Shown: piece by piece, positions 1 to 7,795 of the stretch
Numbering within the stretch: the first letter of the stretch is position 1
Layout: every line of letters starts with the position of its first letter
Translations under genes and position numbers: made by a program
The notes under the pieces: generated by a model
What the model was told of the DNA's origin: nothing
Database searches by the model: none
Seen by the model: the letters and a program-made list of their open reading frames with translations, nothing else
NCBI GenBank assembly: GCA_003497505.1
Contig: DNNV01000104.1
Coordinates: 1 to 9,107, forward strand
Direction: 5' to 3'
Length of the DNA stretch: 9,107 bases
Source of the DNA: Clostridiales bacterium
Lineage (GTDB): Bacteria > Bacillota > Clostridia > Tissierellales > Sedimentibacteraceae

Positions 1-1
1 T

Positions 2-55
2 ATCACACACCCTAATCAAAAGAGTTACTTAAGAAAGGCAGACAAGAGAGAATAA
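2..55 (+). CDS. Possible C-terminal tail of an upstream gene (partial)
   Basis: One frame is open from the window edge to a TAA at 53-55 and would encode a 17-residue, basic, hydrophilic tail (ITHPNQKSYLRKADKRE). A strong terminator follows about 60 bases downstream, which fits a gene ending here. A second frame is also open from the edge, but only to a TAA at 30-32. Seventeen codons is too short to separate coding from chance, and the tail matches no family I recognise. The call rests only on position. Confidence 0.2.
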   Translation: MTHPNQKSYLRKADKRE

Positions 56-117
56 ATTTAATAAAGCTTTTTACTTTCAGATGAGCTGACAGTTAGGTAT
101 AAAAACAAACTACATAT

Positions 118-154
118 AAAAATCAGCACGAATGATTTGTTCGTGCTGATTTTT
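118..154 (+). terminator. Rho-independent terminator upstream of the pur operon
   Basis: A perfect 15-bp inverted repeat (left arm 118-132, right arm 140-154) encloses a 7-base loop. The GC-richer core is TCAGCACGAA paired with TTCGTGCTGA. The stem ends in A5 on the left and T5 on the right, so it could also terminate transcription arriving on the minus strand. It lies about 140 bases upstream of the pur promoter. It therefore most likely ends the preceding transcription unit and insulates the operon, and cannot be an attenuator for transcripts started at that promoter. Confidence 0.82.
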
Positions 155-200
155 AGTTATAGTTAGCAAGCATAATTATATGTAACATAAAGACAGGCAA

Positions 201-254
201 CAAAATACGAATTATAGACAATTCGCATTACGTAATATACGTTATATAACGAAC
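201..254. promoter_or_regulatory. Cluster of short inverted repeats, candidate operator
   Basis: This AT-rich stretch, about 75-125 bases upstream of the predicted transcription start, holds three adjacent symmetric elements: CGAATT-N6-AATTCG (208-225), the palindrome ATTACGTAAT (227-236) and the palindrome CGTTATATAACG (240-251). The last runs into CGAAC (250-254). Two near-identical 9-mers, ACGTAATAT and ACGTTATAT, sit in tandem at 230-247. The CGAA cores around 208 and 250 resemble the PurBox bound by the Bacillus-type PurR repressor. However, the inverted CGAA/TTCG pair here is only 10 bases apart, shorter than the usual PurBox pair. Binding by a regulator is inference; the symmetry is directly visible. 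Confidence 0.35.
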
Positions 255-292
255 AAAAATAAATAATTATTTTAAAAATATCACATATCCTA

Positions 293-321
293 TTGACATG
301 CATTTTTATATTTGCTATCAT
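293..321 (+). promoter_or_regulatory. Sigma-A promoter of the pur operon
   Basis: A perfect -35 box TTGACA (293-298) is followed after exactly 17 bases by TATCAT (316-321), one mismatch from the -10 consensus. TG at 313-314 gives an extended -10 (TGC before the hexamer). The region just upstream (about 252-280) is very A/T-rich and could act as an UP element. The predicted start of transcription is near 328, which leaves a leader of about 33 bases before purL. It is the only convincing promoter I see ahead of the operon. Confidence 0.82.
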
Positions 322-346
322 ATGCTTGTCTACTTAATAACTAAAA

Positions 347-351
347 AGAGG
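347..351 (+). promoter_or_regulatory. Ribosome binding site that sets the purL start
   Basis: AGAGG lies 9 bases before the ATG at 361. The in-frame ATG at 352 directly abuts this site, leaving no spacer, and the in-frame ATG at 298 lies within the promoter, upstream of the predicted transcript. The start at 361 is the only one with proper spacing. Confidence 0.75.
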
Positions 352-360
352 ATGGCTATT

Positions 361-3300
361 ATGAACTTTGAAGTTAGAAGAGTTTATGTGGAAAAAAAAC
401 AGGAATATAACACAGAAGCTTTAAATTTGAAAAATGAATTTGCCGAAAATTTGCAGCTGCATAATTTGAAAAATGTTCGTGTATTAAACAGATATGATGT
501 TTCGCACATCAGTGAAGAGGATTTCAAAAAAGCAGTGGAAACGGTGTTTTCCGAGCCAAACCAGGATTGTGTCCATGAGGATATAAGTATGGAGGGCAAT
601 ATTTTTGCCGTGGAATTTTTGCCGGGGCAGTATGACCAAAGAGCTGATTCAGCGGCACAATGCATTCAGATAGTTACCGGAAAGGAAAAGCCTGTCGTAA
701 AATATGCAAGGGTTATTGTGATTGAAGGGGAGCTGTCAAAGGAAGAGATAGAAAAAATTAAGAAGTATTACATAAATCCTGTGGATTCAAGGGAAGCGGG
801 GCTGTCAGTGCCTGCAGATCTGGATGAGGTGTACCCTGAAGCCGTGCAGGTAGAGACTGTGAGAAATTTCATACACAAATCTGATAAAGAATTGGAGGAG
901 TTCCGAATTGAAAGGGGCCTTGCCATGAGTTTTGAGGATTTGTTTTTTTGTCAGGAATATTTTAAAAATACTGAGAAGAGAAATCCTACCATCACTGAAA
1001 TAAAGGTTATTGACACATATTGGTCGGATCACTGCAGGCATACGACGTTTTCTACAATAATTGAAAATGTTGAGTTTGAACAGGGTAAAACAACGGATGT
1101 AATTAAGAACACATATGAGCAGTATTTAAAATCAAGAAAATACGTATATGAGGGCAGCTCAAGAGATGTGACTCTTATGGACCTTGCTACCATAGGAGCA
1201 AAAGAGCTGAGAAAACGAGGACTACTTGATGACCTGGAAATATCGGATGAAATAAATGCGTGCAGCATAATGGTGGATGTTGATGTGGACGGAAAAAATC
1301 AGGAATGGCTTTTGATGTTCAAAAATGAAACTCACAACCATCCAACGGAAATTGAGCCTTTCGGCGGAGCGGCGACCTGTCTGGGAGGAGCTATAAGAGA
1401 CCCTCTTTCAGGCCGTTCCTACGTGTATCAGGCAATGCGCATATCAGGAAGCGGAAATCAAAACCAGTCTATAGAGGACACTCTGCCGGGCAAGCTGCCT
1501 CAGAGAAAAATATCCAAGGAGGCAGCGGCAGGCTATAGCTCCTACGGCAATCAGATAGGTCTTGCTACAGGATATGTAAACGAAATTTACCATCCGGGCT
1601 ATATTGCCAAAAGGATGGAGGTAGGGGCGGTAATTGCGGCGGCACCTAAGATAAATGTAAAAAGAGAGCAGCCTGAAAAGGGAGATGCAGTAATCCTTCT
1701 TGGAGGAAGGACTGGTAGGGATGGCTTGGGAGGAGCAACAGGCTCGTCAAAAGAGCATACGGAGGAATCCATACTTCTTTGCGGTTCAGAGGTGCAAAAA
1801 GGAAATGCCCCAACTGAGAGAAAAATTCAAAGGTTGTTCAGAAATCCGGAAGTCAGCGGAATGATAAAAAGATGCAATGATTTCGGTGCGGGAGGAGTTT
1901 CTGTTGCCATAGGAGAGTTAGCAGAGGGGTTGAATATTAATCTTGACCTCGTTCCCAAAAAATATGAGGGACTCGACGGCACTGAGCTTGCAATTTCGGA
2001 ATCACAGGAAAGAATGGCAGTTGTTATATGTAAAGAGGACATTGAGAAATTCAATAAATTTGCTGAGGAAGAAAATCTGGAATCAACTCTGGTTGCCGAG
2101 GTTAAGGATGACAGAAGGCTGGTGATGACATGGAGAGGAACAGAAATTTTAAACATCAGCAGAGACTTTTTAGATACAAACGGTGTAAAGCAGAAAATAA
2201 ATGCATATTTAAGAGAACCTGAGAATGTATCAGCGGGATTAAACATAAAAAATGAAGGAATTAAAAAATCGTGGCTTGAATGTATGAGAGATTTAAACGT
2301 AGCAAGTCAAAAAGGCATGGTCGAGAGATTCGATTCTACTGTGGGTGCAGGAACAGTGCTGATGCCCTTCGGAGGAAGAACACAGCTTACGCCTGCAGAG
2401 GGAATGGCAGCAAAAATTCCCGTTCTCGACGGCTCAACGGATACATGCTCGCTGATGACTTACGGGTTTGACCCATATCTCACAAAGGAAAGCCCATACC
2501 ACGGGGCAATGTACGCGGTTCTTCATTCTGTTGCAAAGATTGTTGCAATGGGCGGAGATTACAAAAAAATCAGGCTTACATTTCAGGAATATTTTGAAAA
2601 GCTTAACAAGGAGCCTGAGAGATGGGGCAAGCCTCTAAGTGCGTTGCTTGGAGCATTCAGGGTGCAGCATGAGCTTAAAATTCCAGCGATAGGCGGTAAG
2701 GATAGCATGTCCGGAACATTTAAGGATATGGATGTGCCTCCGACGCTCATAAGCTTTGCAGTTACCACAGAAAATGTGAAAAATATTTTGTCTCCTGAGC
2801 TTAAAAAATCAGGAAGTAAAATAGTTGTTGTGAAAATTAAAAGGGATGAAAACAATGTGCCGGATTTTGTAGATGCCGCGGATAAATATTCCGCAATCCA
2901 TGAGGCTGTTGTAAAAGGTAAGGTATTGAGCGCGCATACCGTGGGATACGGAGGAATTGCAGCAGCTTTGGGAAAAATGGCTCTTGGAAACGGCGTGGGA
3001 ATTAGAATCAGCGGTGAATGTGCAGTAGCAGAGCTGTTTAAATCAAGCTATGGGGACATAATACTTGAAATTGAAAATAACGTTGAAATGTACTGGGCTG
3101 TGGATATAGGCGTAACAACTCGAGAAGACAGCATACAGATATGCAGCACAGAAAGCCTGGAAGATTCTGAAAGCATAAGCCTTGAGGAAATCAGAAATGC
3201 GTGGCTGGAGCCCATGAGCGGTATTTACCCCATTAAGAAGGATTCGGAAGGAAAGATTGAAAAATATGATATTCTTGGAGGAACAAGACGTACGTCATCC

Positions 3301-4110
3301 ATAAGCATTGCTAAGCCAAGGGTGTTCATACCTGTTTTCCCGGGAACGAACTGTGAATATGATACAAAGAGAGCTTTTGAAAGAGCAGGTGCGGAAGCAG
3401 ACTTGTTTGTATTTAAAAATTTAAGCTCTGCAAATATAAGGGAATCGATCGAAGAAATGAACAGGCGCATAAGGAACTCCCAAATAATTGCGTTTCCCGG
3501 AGGCTTCTCTGCGGGAGATGAGCCGGAGGGTTCGGGCAAGTTCATTGCTGCGGTATTCCGCAACCAGCTTCTTAAGGATTCGGTGACGGATTTGCTTGAA
3601 AACAGAGATGGGCTCATAATAGGGATATGCAACGGATTTCAGGCGTTGATAAAGCTTGGACTTGTTACATTCGGAGAAATAGTTGACATGAAGGAGGACT
3701 ATCCAACACTCACATACAACAAAATTGGAAGGCACGTATCATCATTTGTGAAAACAAAGGTTGTGAACAATACGTCTCCATGGCTTAGTATGTGCAATGT
3801 GGGGGATGTGCACAGTCTGCCCGTTTCTCACGGCGAAGGAAGATTTGTTGCAAGTGAAGAGTGGATTAAGAGACTGAAACAGGCAGGACAGATTGTTACA
3901 CAGTATGTGGATGAGGATAATAATCCTTCATACGACGGAGCATACAATGTAAACGGCTCTGTTGAGGCAATAGAAGGAATTACAAGCCCAGACGGCAGAG
4001 TATTCGGAAAAATGGCGCACTCCGAGCGTCTGGACAGGGATTTGTATAAAAACATTCCAGGAAGCAAGGATCAGCTGATTTTTGAATCCGGTGTAAATTA
4101 TTTTAAATAG
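361..4110 (+). CDS. purL: Phosphoribosylformylglycinamidine synthase, single-chain long form
   Basis: This cytoplasmic enzyme converts FGAR, ATP and glutamine to FGAM (step 4 of purine synthesis). The 1249-residue protein matches the long bacterial PurL, in which the PurS-like, synthetase and glutaminase parts are fused. A PurS-like N-terminus is followed by a linker (about 155-205) and SDHCRHTTF at 222-230. The first AIRS-like half carries NETHNHP (His325), [16 protein letters not shown] (448-463) and DFGAGGVS (507-514). The second carries GRTQ (672-675) and GGKDSMSG (778-785). The glutaminase domain starts near 985, with [10 protein letters not shown] at 1045-1054, nucleophile Cys1090 in GICNGFQ, and His1220/Glu1222 as the likely rest of the triad, in the form HSE where E. 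coli has HPE. The start at 361 is fixed by its ribosome binding site; an extension to 298 would read through the -10 box. It leads the operon, and no separate purS or purQ is seen. All key residues look intact. Confidence 0.97.
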   Translation: MNFEVRRVYVEKKQEYNTEALNLKNEFAENLQLHNLKNVRVLNRYDVSHISEEDFKKAVETVFSEPNQDCVHEDISMEGNIFAVEFLPGQYDQRADSAAQCIQIVTGKEKPVVKYARVIVIEGELSKEEIEKIKKYYINPVDSREAGLSVPADLDEVYPEAVQVETVRNFIHKSDKELEEFRIERGLAMSFEDLFFCQEYFKNTEKRNPTITEIKVIDTYWSDHCRHTTFSTIIENVEFEQGKTTDVIKNTYEQYLKSRKYVYEGSSRDVTLMDLATIGAKELRKRGLLDDLEISDEINACSIMVDVDVDGKNQEWLLMFKNETHNHPTEIEPFGGAATCLGGAIRDPLSGRSYVYQAMRISGSGNQNQSIEDTLPGKLPQRKISKEAAAGYSSYGNQIGLATGYVNEIYHPGYIAKRMEVGAVIAAAPKINVKREQPEKGDAVILLGGRTGRDGLGGATGSSKEHTEESILLCGSEVQKGNAPTERKIQRLFRNPEVSGMIKRCNDFGAGGVSVAIGELAEGLNINLDLVPKKYEGLDGTELAISESQERMAVVICKEDIEKFNKFAEEENLESTLVAEVKDDRRLVMTWRGTEILNISRDFLDTNGVKQKINAYLREPENVSAGLNIKNEGIKKSWLECMRDLNVASQKGMVERFDSTVGAGTVLMPFGGRTQLTPAEGMAAKIPVLDGSTDTCSLMTYGFDPYLTKESPYHGAMYAVLHSVAKIVAMGGDYKKIRLTFQEYFEKLNKEPERWGKPLSALLGAFRVQHELKIPAIGGKDSMSGTFKDMDVPPTLISFAVTTENVKNILSPELKKSGSKIVVVKIKRDENNVPDFVDAADKYSAIHEAVVKGKVLSAHTVGYGGIAAALGKMALGNGVGIRISGECAVAELFKSSYGDIILEIENNVEMYWAVDIGVTTREDSIQICSTESLEDSESISLEEIRNAWLEPMSGIYPIKKDSEGKIEKYDILGGTRRTSSISIAKPRVFIPVFPGTNCEYDTKRAFERAGAEADLFVFKNLSSANIRESIEEMNRRIRNSQIIAFPGGFSAGDEPEGSGKFIAAVFRNQLLKDSVTDLLENRDGLIIGICNGFQALIKLGLVTFGEIVDMKEDYPTLTYNKIGRHVSSFVKTKVVNNTSPWLSMCNVGDVHSLPVSHGEGRFVASEEWIKRLKQAGQIVTQYVDEDNNPSYDGAYNVNGSVEAIEGITSPDGRVFGKMAHSERLDRDLYKNIPGSKDQLIFESGVNYFK

Positions 4111-4124
4111 TATATGGAGGAAGC

Positions 4125-4619
4125 ATGAAGGTTGCAATAATCATGGGAAGTGATTCAGATTTCCCGATAGTGGAAAAGGGCTACAACATATTGAAGGAAT
4201 TCGGGGTTGATGTAACGGTGAGGGTTATTTCTGCTCACAGAACTCCAGATGAGGCAATAGGCTTTGCAAAAAATGCCGAGGCCGAAGGCTATGAAGTAAT
4301 TATAGGGGCGGCAGGTAAGGCTGCTCATTTGCCGGGGGTGCTGGCAGGCTGTACACCTTTGCCTGTTATAGGACTGCCAATAAAGTCCTCTGAGCTTGAC
4401 GGAATGGATGCGCTTCTTGCAATAGTGCAGATGCCTCCCGGAGTGCCGGTTGCAACGGTTGCCATAAATGGAGCGGACAATGCCGCACTTCTGGCAATTC
4501 AGATTTTGTCCGTGAAATATGAAGAGCTGAGAGAAAAGTTTAAAAATTATAAGAAGCAGATGGCCGAGAAAGTTTTTGAAAAAGATAAAAAATTAAACGA
4601 TAAATTAAAAAATATTTAA
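4125..4619 (+). CDS. purE: N5-carboxyaminoimidazole ribonucleotide mutase (class I PurE)
   Basis: PurE produces CAIR, the substrate of PurC. Class I enzymes rearrange N5-CAIR made by PurK, whereas class II enzymes carboxylate AIR with CO2. The 164-residue protein has the class I signatures: GSDSD at 8-12, SAHRTP at 36-41 (His38 is the expected catalytic histidine) and [10 protein letters not shown] at 62-71. Class II proteins such as that of Treponema instead have SAHK and AGRSNALSG. The segment INGADNAA is two residues shorter than the IGKAGSTNA type of Bacillus. The C-terminus is lysine-rich and hydrophilic. GGAGG at 4116-4120 lies 4 bases before the ATG. The gene sits 14 bases after purL, and purC rather than purK follows it. 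Confidence 0.96.
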   Translation: MKVAIIMGSDSDFPIVEKGYNILKEFGVDVTVRVISAHRTPDEAIGFAKNAEAEGYEVIIGAAGKAAHLPGVLAGCTPLPVIGLPIKSSELDGMDALLAIVQMPPGVPVATVAINGADNAALLAIQILSVKYEELREKFKNYKKQMAEKVFEKDKKLNDKLKNI

Positions 4620-4621
4620 GC

Positions 4622-4626
4622 GGAGG
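4622..4626 (+). promoter_or_regulatory. Ribosome binding site that sets the purC start
   Basis: GGAGG lies 6 bases before the ATG at 4633. The in-frame ATG at 4627 directly abuts this site and leaves no spacer, so the downstream ATG is preferred and the protein begins [10 protein letters not shown], as usual for this family. Confidence 0.75.
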
Positions 4627-4632
4627 ATGAAG

Positions 4633-5346
4633 ATGAAAAAATTAGAAATGGTTTATGAAGGAAAAGCTAAAAAGGTTTATGAAACTGATGATCCAAAGCA
4701 ATATATAGTTGAATACAAGGATGATGCGACAGCGTTCAACGGAGAGAAAAAAGGCACAATTACCGGAAAGGGAGTTGTAAATAATAAAATGTCTGCAGCA
4801 CTGTTTGCACTTCTGGAAAAAGAAGGTGTCCCAACTCATCAGCTTGAGCTTTTGAATGACAGAGAATCTCTTGTGAAGGCAGTGAAAATTCTTCCTTTGG
4901 AGGTCATAGTAAGAAATGTGGCCGCAGGCTCATTAGCGCAAAGGCTCGGACTTGAAGAGGGAGTTCCAATGAAGGAGACGGTTCTGGAGTTTTCATATAA
5001 AAATGACGCTCTTGGAGATCCAATGATTAACGATTATCACATCAGGGCAATGGAATTTGCTACGGATGAACAGCTTGACGCTGTGAAGGCATATGCCCTC
5101 AAGGTAAACGAGGTTCTGAAAAGCTTCTTCCTGGAAATAAACATTAAATTGATAGATTTCAAGCTTGAATTCGGTATTTACGATGGAAAGGTAATACTTG
5201 CAGACGAAATTTCTCCGGATACATGCAGGCTGTGGGATGCGGAAACAAACAAGAAGTTGGACAAGGACAGGTTCAGAAGAGACATGGGCGGAGTGGAAGA
5301 GGTTTATCAGGAAGTTCTGTCAAGAATCAGCAGCAAACAAAATTAA
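4633..5346 (+). CDS. purC: SAICAR synthetase
   Basis: PurC joins CAIR and aspartate with ATP to give SAICAR (step 7 when PurE is counted as one step). The 237-residue protein has the usual bacterial length and layout: an N-terminal ATP-grasp-like start, [11 protein letters not shown]; the first family signature [14 protein letters not shown] at 87-100; the second signature LIDFKLEFG at 173-181; then [13 protein letters not shown] and [11 protein letters not shown] toward the C-terminus. It is cytoplasmic with no signal peptide. It lies 13 bases after purE and 15 bases before purF, so its substrate supplier and its gene are co-transcribed. The ATG at 4627 would add only two residues and lacks a spacer from the ribosome binding site. 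Confidence 0.96.
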   Translation: MKKLEMVYEGKAKKVYETDDPKQYIVEYKDDATAFNGEKKGTITGKGVVNNKMSAALFALLEKEGVPTHQLELLNDRESLVKAVKILPLEVIVRNVAAGSLAQRLGLEEGVPMKETVLEFSYKNDALGDPMINDYHIRAMEFATDEQLDAVKAYALKVNEVLKSFFLEINIKLIDFKLEFGIYDGKVILADEISPDTCRLWDAETNKKLDKDRFRRDMGGVEEVYQEVLSRISSKQN

Positions 5347-5351
5347 TTGCC

Positions 5352-5356
5352 GGGAG
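5352..5356 (+). promoter_or_regulatory. Ribosome binding site that sets the purF start
   Basis: GGGAG lies 5 bases before the ATG at 5362. The frame stays open upstream to a TTG at 5347, directly after the purC stop. That codon lies upstream of the site and has no ribosome binding site of its own, so the ATG is preferred. Confidence 0.7.
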
Positions 5357-5361
5357 ATATT

Positions 5362-6753
5362 ATGTACTTTGAGTTAGCAGATGACAAGTTACACGAGGAA
5401 TGCGGGGTTGTTGGAGTATATACGGAAAATCCGGATATAGCGTCACAGCTGATTTATTACGGATTATTTGCACTGCAGCACAGGGGGCAGGAGAGTGCAG
5501 GGATTGCCGTTCAGACAGAGAACAGAATGGAATACCACAAGGATATGGGGCTGGTGGCGGATGTTATATCTCAGGACGTTGTTGACAGAATGTCCGGCAG
5601 ACTTGCAATCGGACATGTGAGATATTCCACAACAGGCGAGAGCGAAAAACAGAATGCGCAGCCTTTGGTAGTGAGGTACAGAGAGGGTTCTATTGCCCTT
5701 GCCCATAACGGAAATCTGGTAAATGCAGATTCTATGAGAAACATACTTGAGGACAACGGCGTAATATTCCAGACCTCCACTGATTCCGAAGTCGTTGCCA
5801 ACATGGTGGCGAGACATTACAAGGGAGGTATAGTAAAGTCCATACAAAATGTTACGGAAATCGTAAAGGGAGCCTATGCCTTTGTATTCATGACGGAAAA
5901 AGAGCTCATAGGCGTGCGCGACTATTACGGCTTAAGGCCTCTCTGCCTTGGAAAAAGGCAGGACGGCTACCTATTGGCATCGGAGAGCTGTGCCATAAGC
6001 GCCATGGGAGGCGAATTTATAAGGGATATTGAGCCGGGAGAAATAGTGGTTATAAATGAAAACGGCGTGGAAAGCATAAAAAGCAGCAAGTATGCCCAGA
6101 AAAAGCTATGTATTTTTGAGCATGTGTATTTTGCAAGGCCGGACAGCAACCTGGACGGTGTGAACGTATATGGGGCAAGATATAATTCGGGAAGGATTCT
6201 TGCACAGGAAGCACCTGTGAAGGCTGACTTAGTGTTTTCTGTTCCAGATTCGGGAACTCCCGCAGCTATGGGATATGCTGCGGAATTAGGAATACCCTTT
6301 GGTCTCGGGCTCATTAAAAACAGATATGCGAAGCGTACATTTATTGAACCTAAACAGGAGCTGAGGGAGCAGGGAGTTAAAACAAAGCTTAGCGTACTCA
6401 AGGAATTAGTGAAGGATAAAATTGTGGTCATGATTGACGACAGCATCGTTAGAGGAACCACCACAAAGCAGATTGTCAGAATGGTGAAGGAAGCCGGAGC
6501 AAAAGAGGTGCATGTTCGTGTGGCATCGCCTCCCGTGACACATTCATGTTTTTTCGGAATCAATACGCCGGATAAAACTAAATTAATAGGAGCAAATAAG
6601 ACGGTTGAAGAAATAAAGGAATTTATCAGCGCAGACAGCATTCATTATCTGAGCCTTGAGGGGCTTGTGAAGGCAACGTGTTCTGAAAACAGCTTCTGTC
6701 TTGCATGCTTCAACGGCGATTATCCAATGGAAGTTCCCAATCAGGAGGTATAG
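5362..6753 (+). CDS. purF: Amidophosphoribosyltransferase, Fe-S type with propeptide
   Basis: PurF catalyses the committed step, transferring glutamine-derived ammonia to PRPP to make phosphoribosylamine. The 463-residue protein starts with a 13-residue leader (ending HEE) before Cys14, which in the Bacillus-type enzyme is exposed by cleavage as the N-terminal glutaminase nucleophile. The Ntn glutaminase domain shows GHVRYSTTG (84-92) and HNGNL (115-119). The phosphoribosyltransferase domain has the PRPP loop in VVMIDDSIVRGTT (355-367). Four cysteines, 250, 396, 446 and 449, have nearly the spacing of the B. subtilis 4Fe-4S ligands (236, 382, 433, 436), so an oxygen-labile cluster is very likely. 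The family is feedback-inhibited by purine nucleotides; that regulation is not visible in the DNA. The stop is one base before the purM start codon. Confidence 0.97.
   Translation: MYFELADDKLHEECGVVGVYTENPDIASQLIYYGLFALQHRGQESAGIAVQTENRMEYHKDMGLVADVISQDVVDRMSGRLAIGHVRYSTTGESEKQNAQPLVVRYREGSIALAHNGNLVNADSMRNILEDNGVIFQTSTDSEVVANMVARHYKGGIVKSIQNVTEIVKGAYAFVFMTEKELIGVRDYYGLRPLCLGKRQDGYLLASESCAISAMGGEFIRDIEPGEIVVINENGVESIKSSKYAQKKLCIFEHVYFARPDSNLDGVNVYGARYNSGRILAQEAPVKADLVFSVPDSGTPAAMGYAAELGIPFGLGLIKNRYAKRTFIEPKQELREQGVKTKLSVLKELVKDKIVVMIDDSIVRGTTTKQIVRMVKEAGAKEVHVRVASPPVTHSCFFGINTPDKTKLIGANKTVEEIKEFISADSIHYLSLEGLVKATCSENSFCLACFNGDYPMEVPNQEV
6743..6748 (+). promoter_or_regulatory. Ribosome binding site for purM inside the end of purF
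   Basis: AGGAGG lies within the last codons of purF, 6 bases before the ATG at 6755. It fixes the purM start; the longer open frame beginning at 6701 would overlap purF with no ribosome binding site. Its position suggests that translation of the two genes is coupled. Confidence 0.8.
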
Positions 6754-6754
6754 A

Positions 6755-7795
6755 ATGTCTGATAATTTAACATACAAAGATTCCGGTGTGGATATCCATG
6801 CCGGCTATGAAACGGTTAGACTGATTAAAGAGCATGTGAAAAAAACATATACCAAGGGAGTTTTGTCCGATATCGGAGGCTTCGGAGGAATGTTTCAAAT
6901 CAATAAGGACGACTATGAAGAGCCTGTTCTTGTTTCCGGAACGGACGGAGTGGGAACAAAGCTCATGATTGCGTTTAAAACAGGAATTCACGGTACAATA
7001 GGTGAGGATGCCGTCGCCATGTGTGTAAACGACGTTATTTGCCAGGGGGCGAAGCCTTTGTTTTTCCTTGATTATATTGCAACGGGAAAATTAGAGCCTG
7101 AAAAGGCTGCGGAAATAGTAAAGGGCGTTGCGAACGGATGTATAAAGGCAGGAGCTGCTCTCATAGGCGGAGAAACTGCGGAAATGCCAGGTTTGTATGG
7201 TGAAGGTGAATATGATATAGCAGGCTTCTGTGTAGGTATAGTAGACAAGAAAAAAATTATTGACGGTTCTAAAATAACAGATGGGGACGTGCTTATAGGA
7301 ATTCCGTCAAGCGGAGTTCATTCAAACGGCTATTCCCTTGTAAGAAAGGTATTTTTTGACCATAGCAATTACAGCACAGACGAATATATAGATGAGCTGG
7401 GAAGCACGCTGGGAGAGGCGCTCATGGTCCCCACAAGAATATATGCCACACTCATTTCAGATTTAATTTCTAAATTTGAAATAAAGGGCATGGCCAATAT
7501 AACAGGGGGCGGCTTCTATGAAAATGTACCGAGAATTTTCCCCGAGGGCATAACAGCGGACATAGATGGTGATGCTATTGATGTGCTGCCGATATTCAGG
7601 CTCATTCAGAAGGAAGGCAACATACAAGATGATGAAATGTATTCCACATTCAACATGGGCATAGGTATAGTTCTTGCTGTGGACGTCGGGAATGCTCAGG
7701 AGATTATGGAATATATGGAGAGTCTGGGTGAAAAACCGGTTGTTATGGGAAGGACAGCAAGGAGAGAAGGCGGGCTTAAAATATGCCGAGGTTAA
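6755..7795 (+). CDS. purM: Phosphoribosylformylglycinamidine cyclo-ligase (AIR synthetase)
   Basis: PurM uses ATP to close FGAM, the product of PurL, into the imidazole ring of AIR, the precursor feeding PurE and PurC. The 346-residue length is typical. The N-terminus YKDSGVDIHAGYETV matches the family start. SGTDGVGTK (61-69) and GGETAEMPG (138-146) are the nucleotide and phosphate-binding signatures, and GVHSNGYSLVRKV and TGGGFYENVPR (250-260) mark the C-terminal half, where many relatives have TGGGLPENLPR. The protein is related to the AIRS-like halves of PurL. It begins one base after the purF stop, and its last 13 bases overlap the purN start. Confidence 0.97.
   Translation: MSDNLTYKDSGVDIHAGYETVRLIKEHVKKTYTKGVLSDIGGFGGMFQINKDDYEEPVLVSGTDGVGTKLMIAFKTGIHGTIGEDAVAMCVNDVICQGAKPLFFLDYIATGKLEPEKAAEIVKGVANGCIKAGAALIGGETAEMPGLYGEGEYDIAGFCVGIVDKKKIIDGSKITDGDVLIGIPSSGVHSNGYSLVRKVFFDHSNYSTDEYIDELGSTLGEALMVPTRIYATLISDLISKFEIKGMANITGGGFYENVPRIFPEGITADIDGDAIDVLPIFRLIQKEGNIQDDEMYSTFNMGIGIVLAVDVGNAQEIMEYMESLGEKPVVMGRTARREGGLKICRG

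Noticed and set aside
118..154. Hairpin considered as a riboswitch expression platform or attenuator of the pur operon
   Set aside because: It lies upstream of the only good promoter, has no aptamer-like sequence before it, and is a simple perfect stem with a T-run, so an upstream-gene terminator is simpler.
201..254. Canonical Bacillus PurR PurBox pair
   Set aside because: CGAA cores occur, but the inverted CGAA/TTCG pair is 10 bases apart, shorter than the expected spacing, so I only list the region as a candidate operator.
1827..2246. 139-codon open frame on the minus strand
   Set aside because: It lies antisense within purL, where strongly conserved PurL motifs such as DFGAGGVS explain the sequence; no support for a second gene.
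3225..3632. 135-codon minus-strand open frame
   Set aside because: It is antisense to the conserved PurL glutaminase domain, with low-complexity Ser/Pro-rich translation typical of a shadow frame.
5967..6641. 224-codon open frame on the minus strand
   Set aside because: It lies wholly inside purF, has no recognisable motifs or ribosome binding site context, and is a shadow of the purF reading frame.
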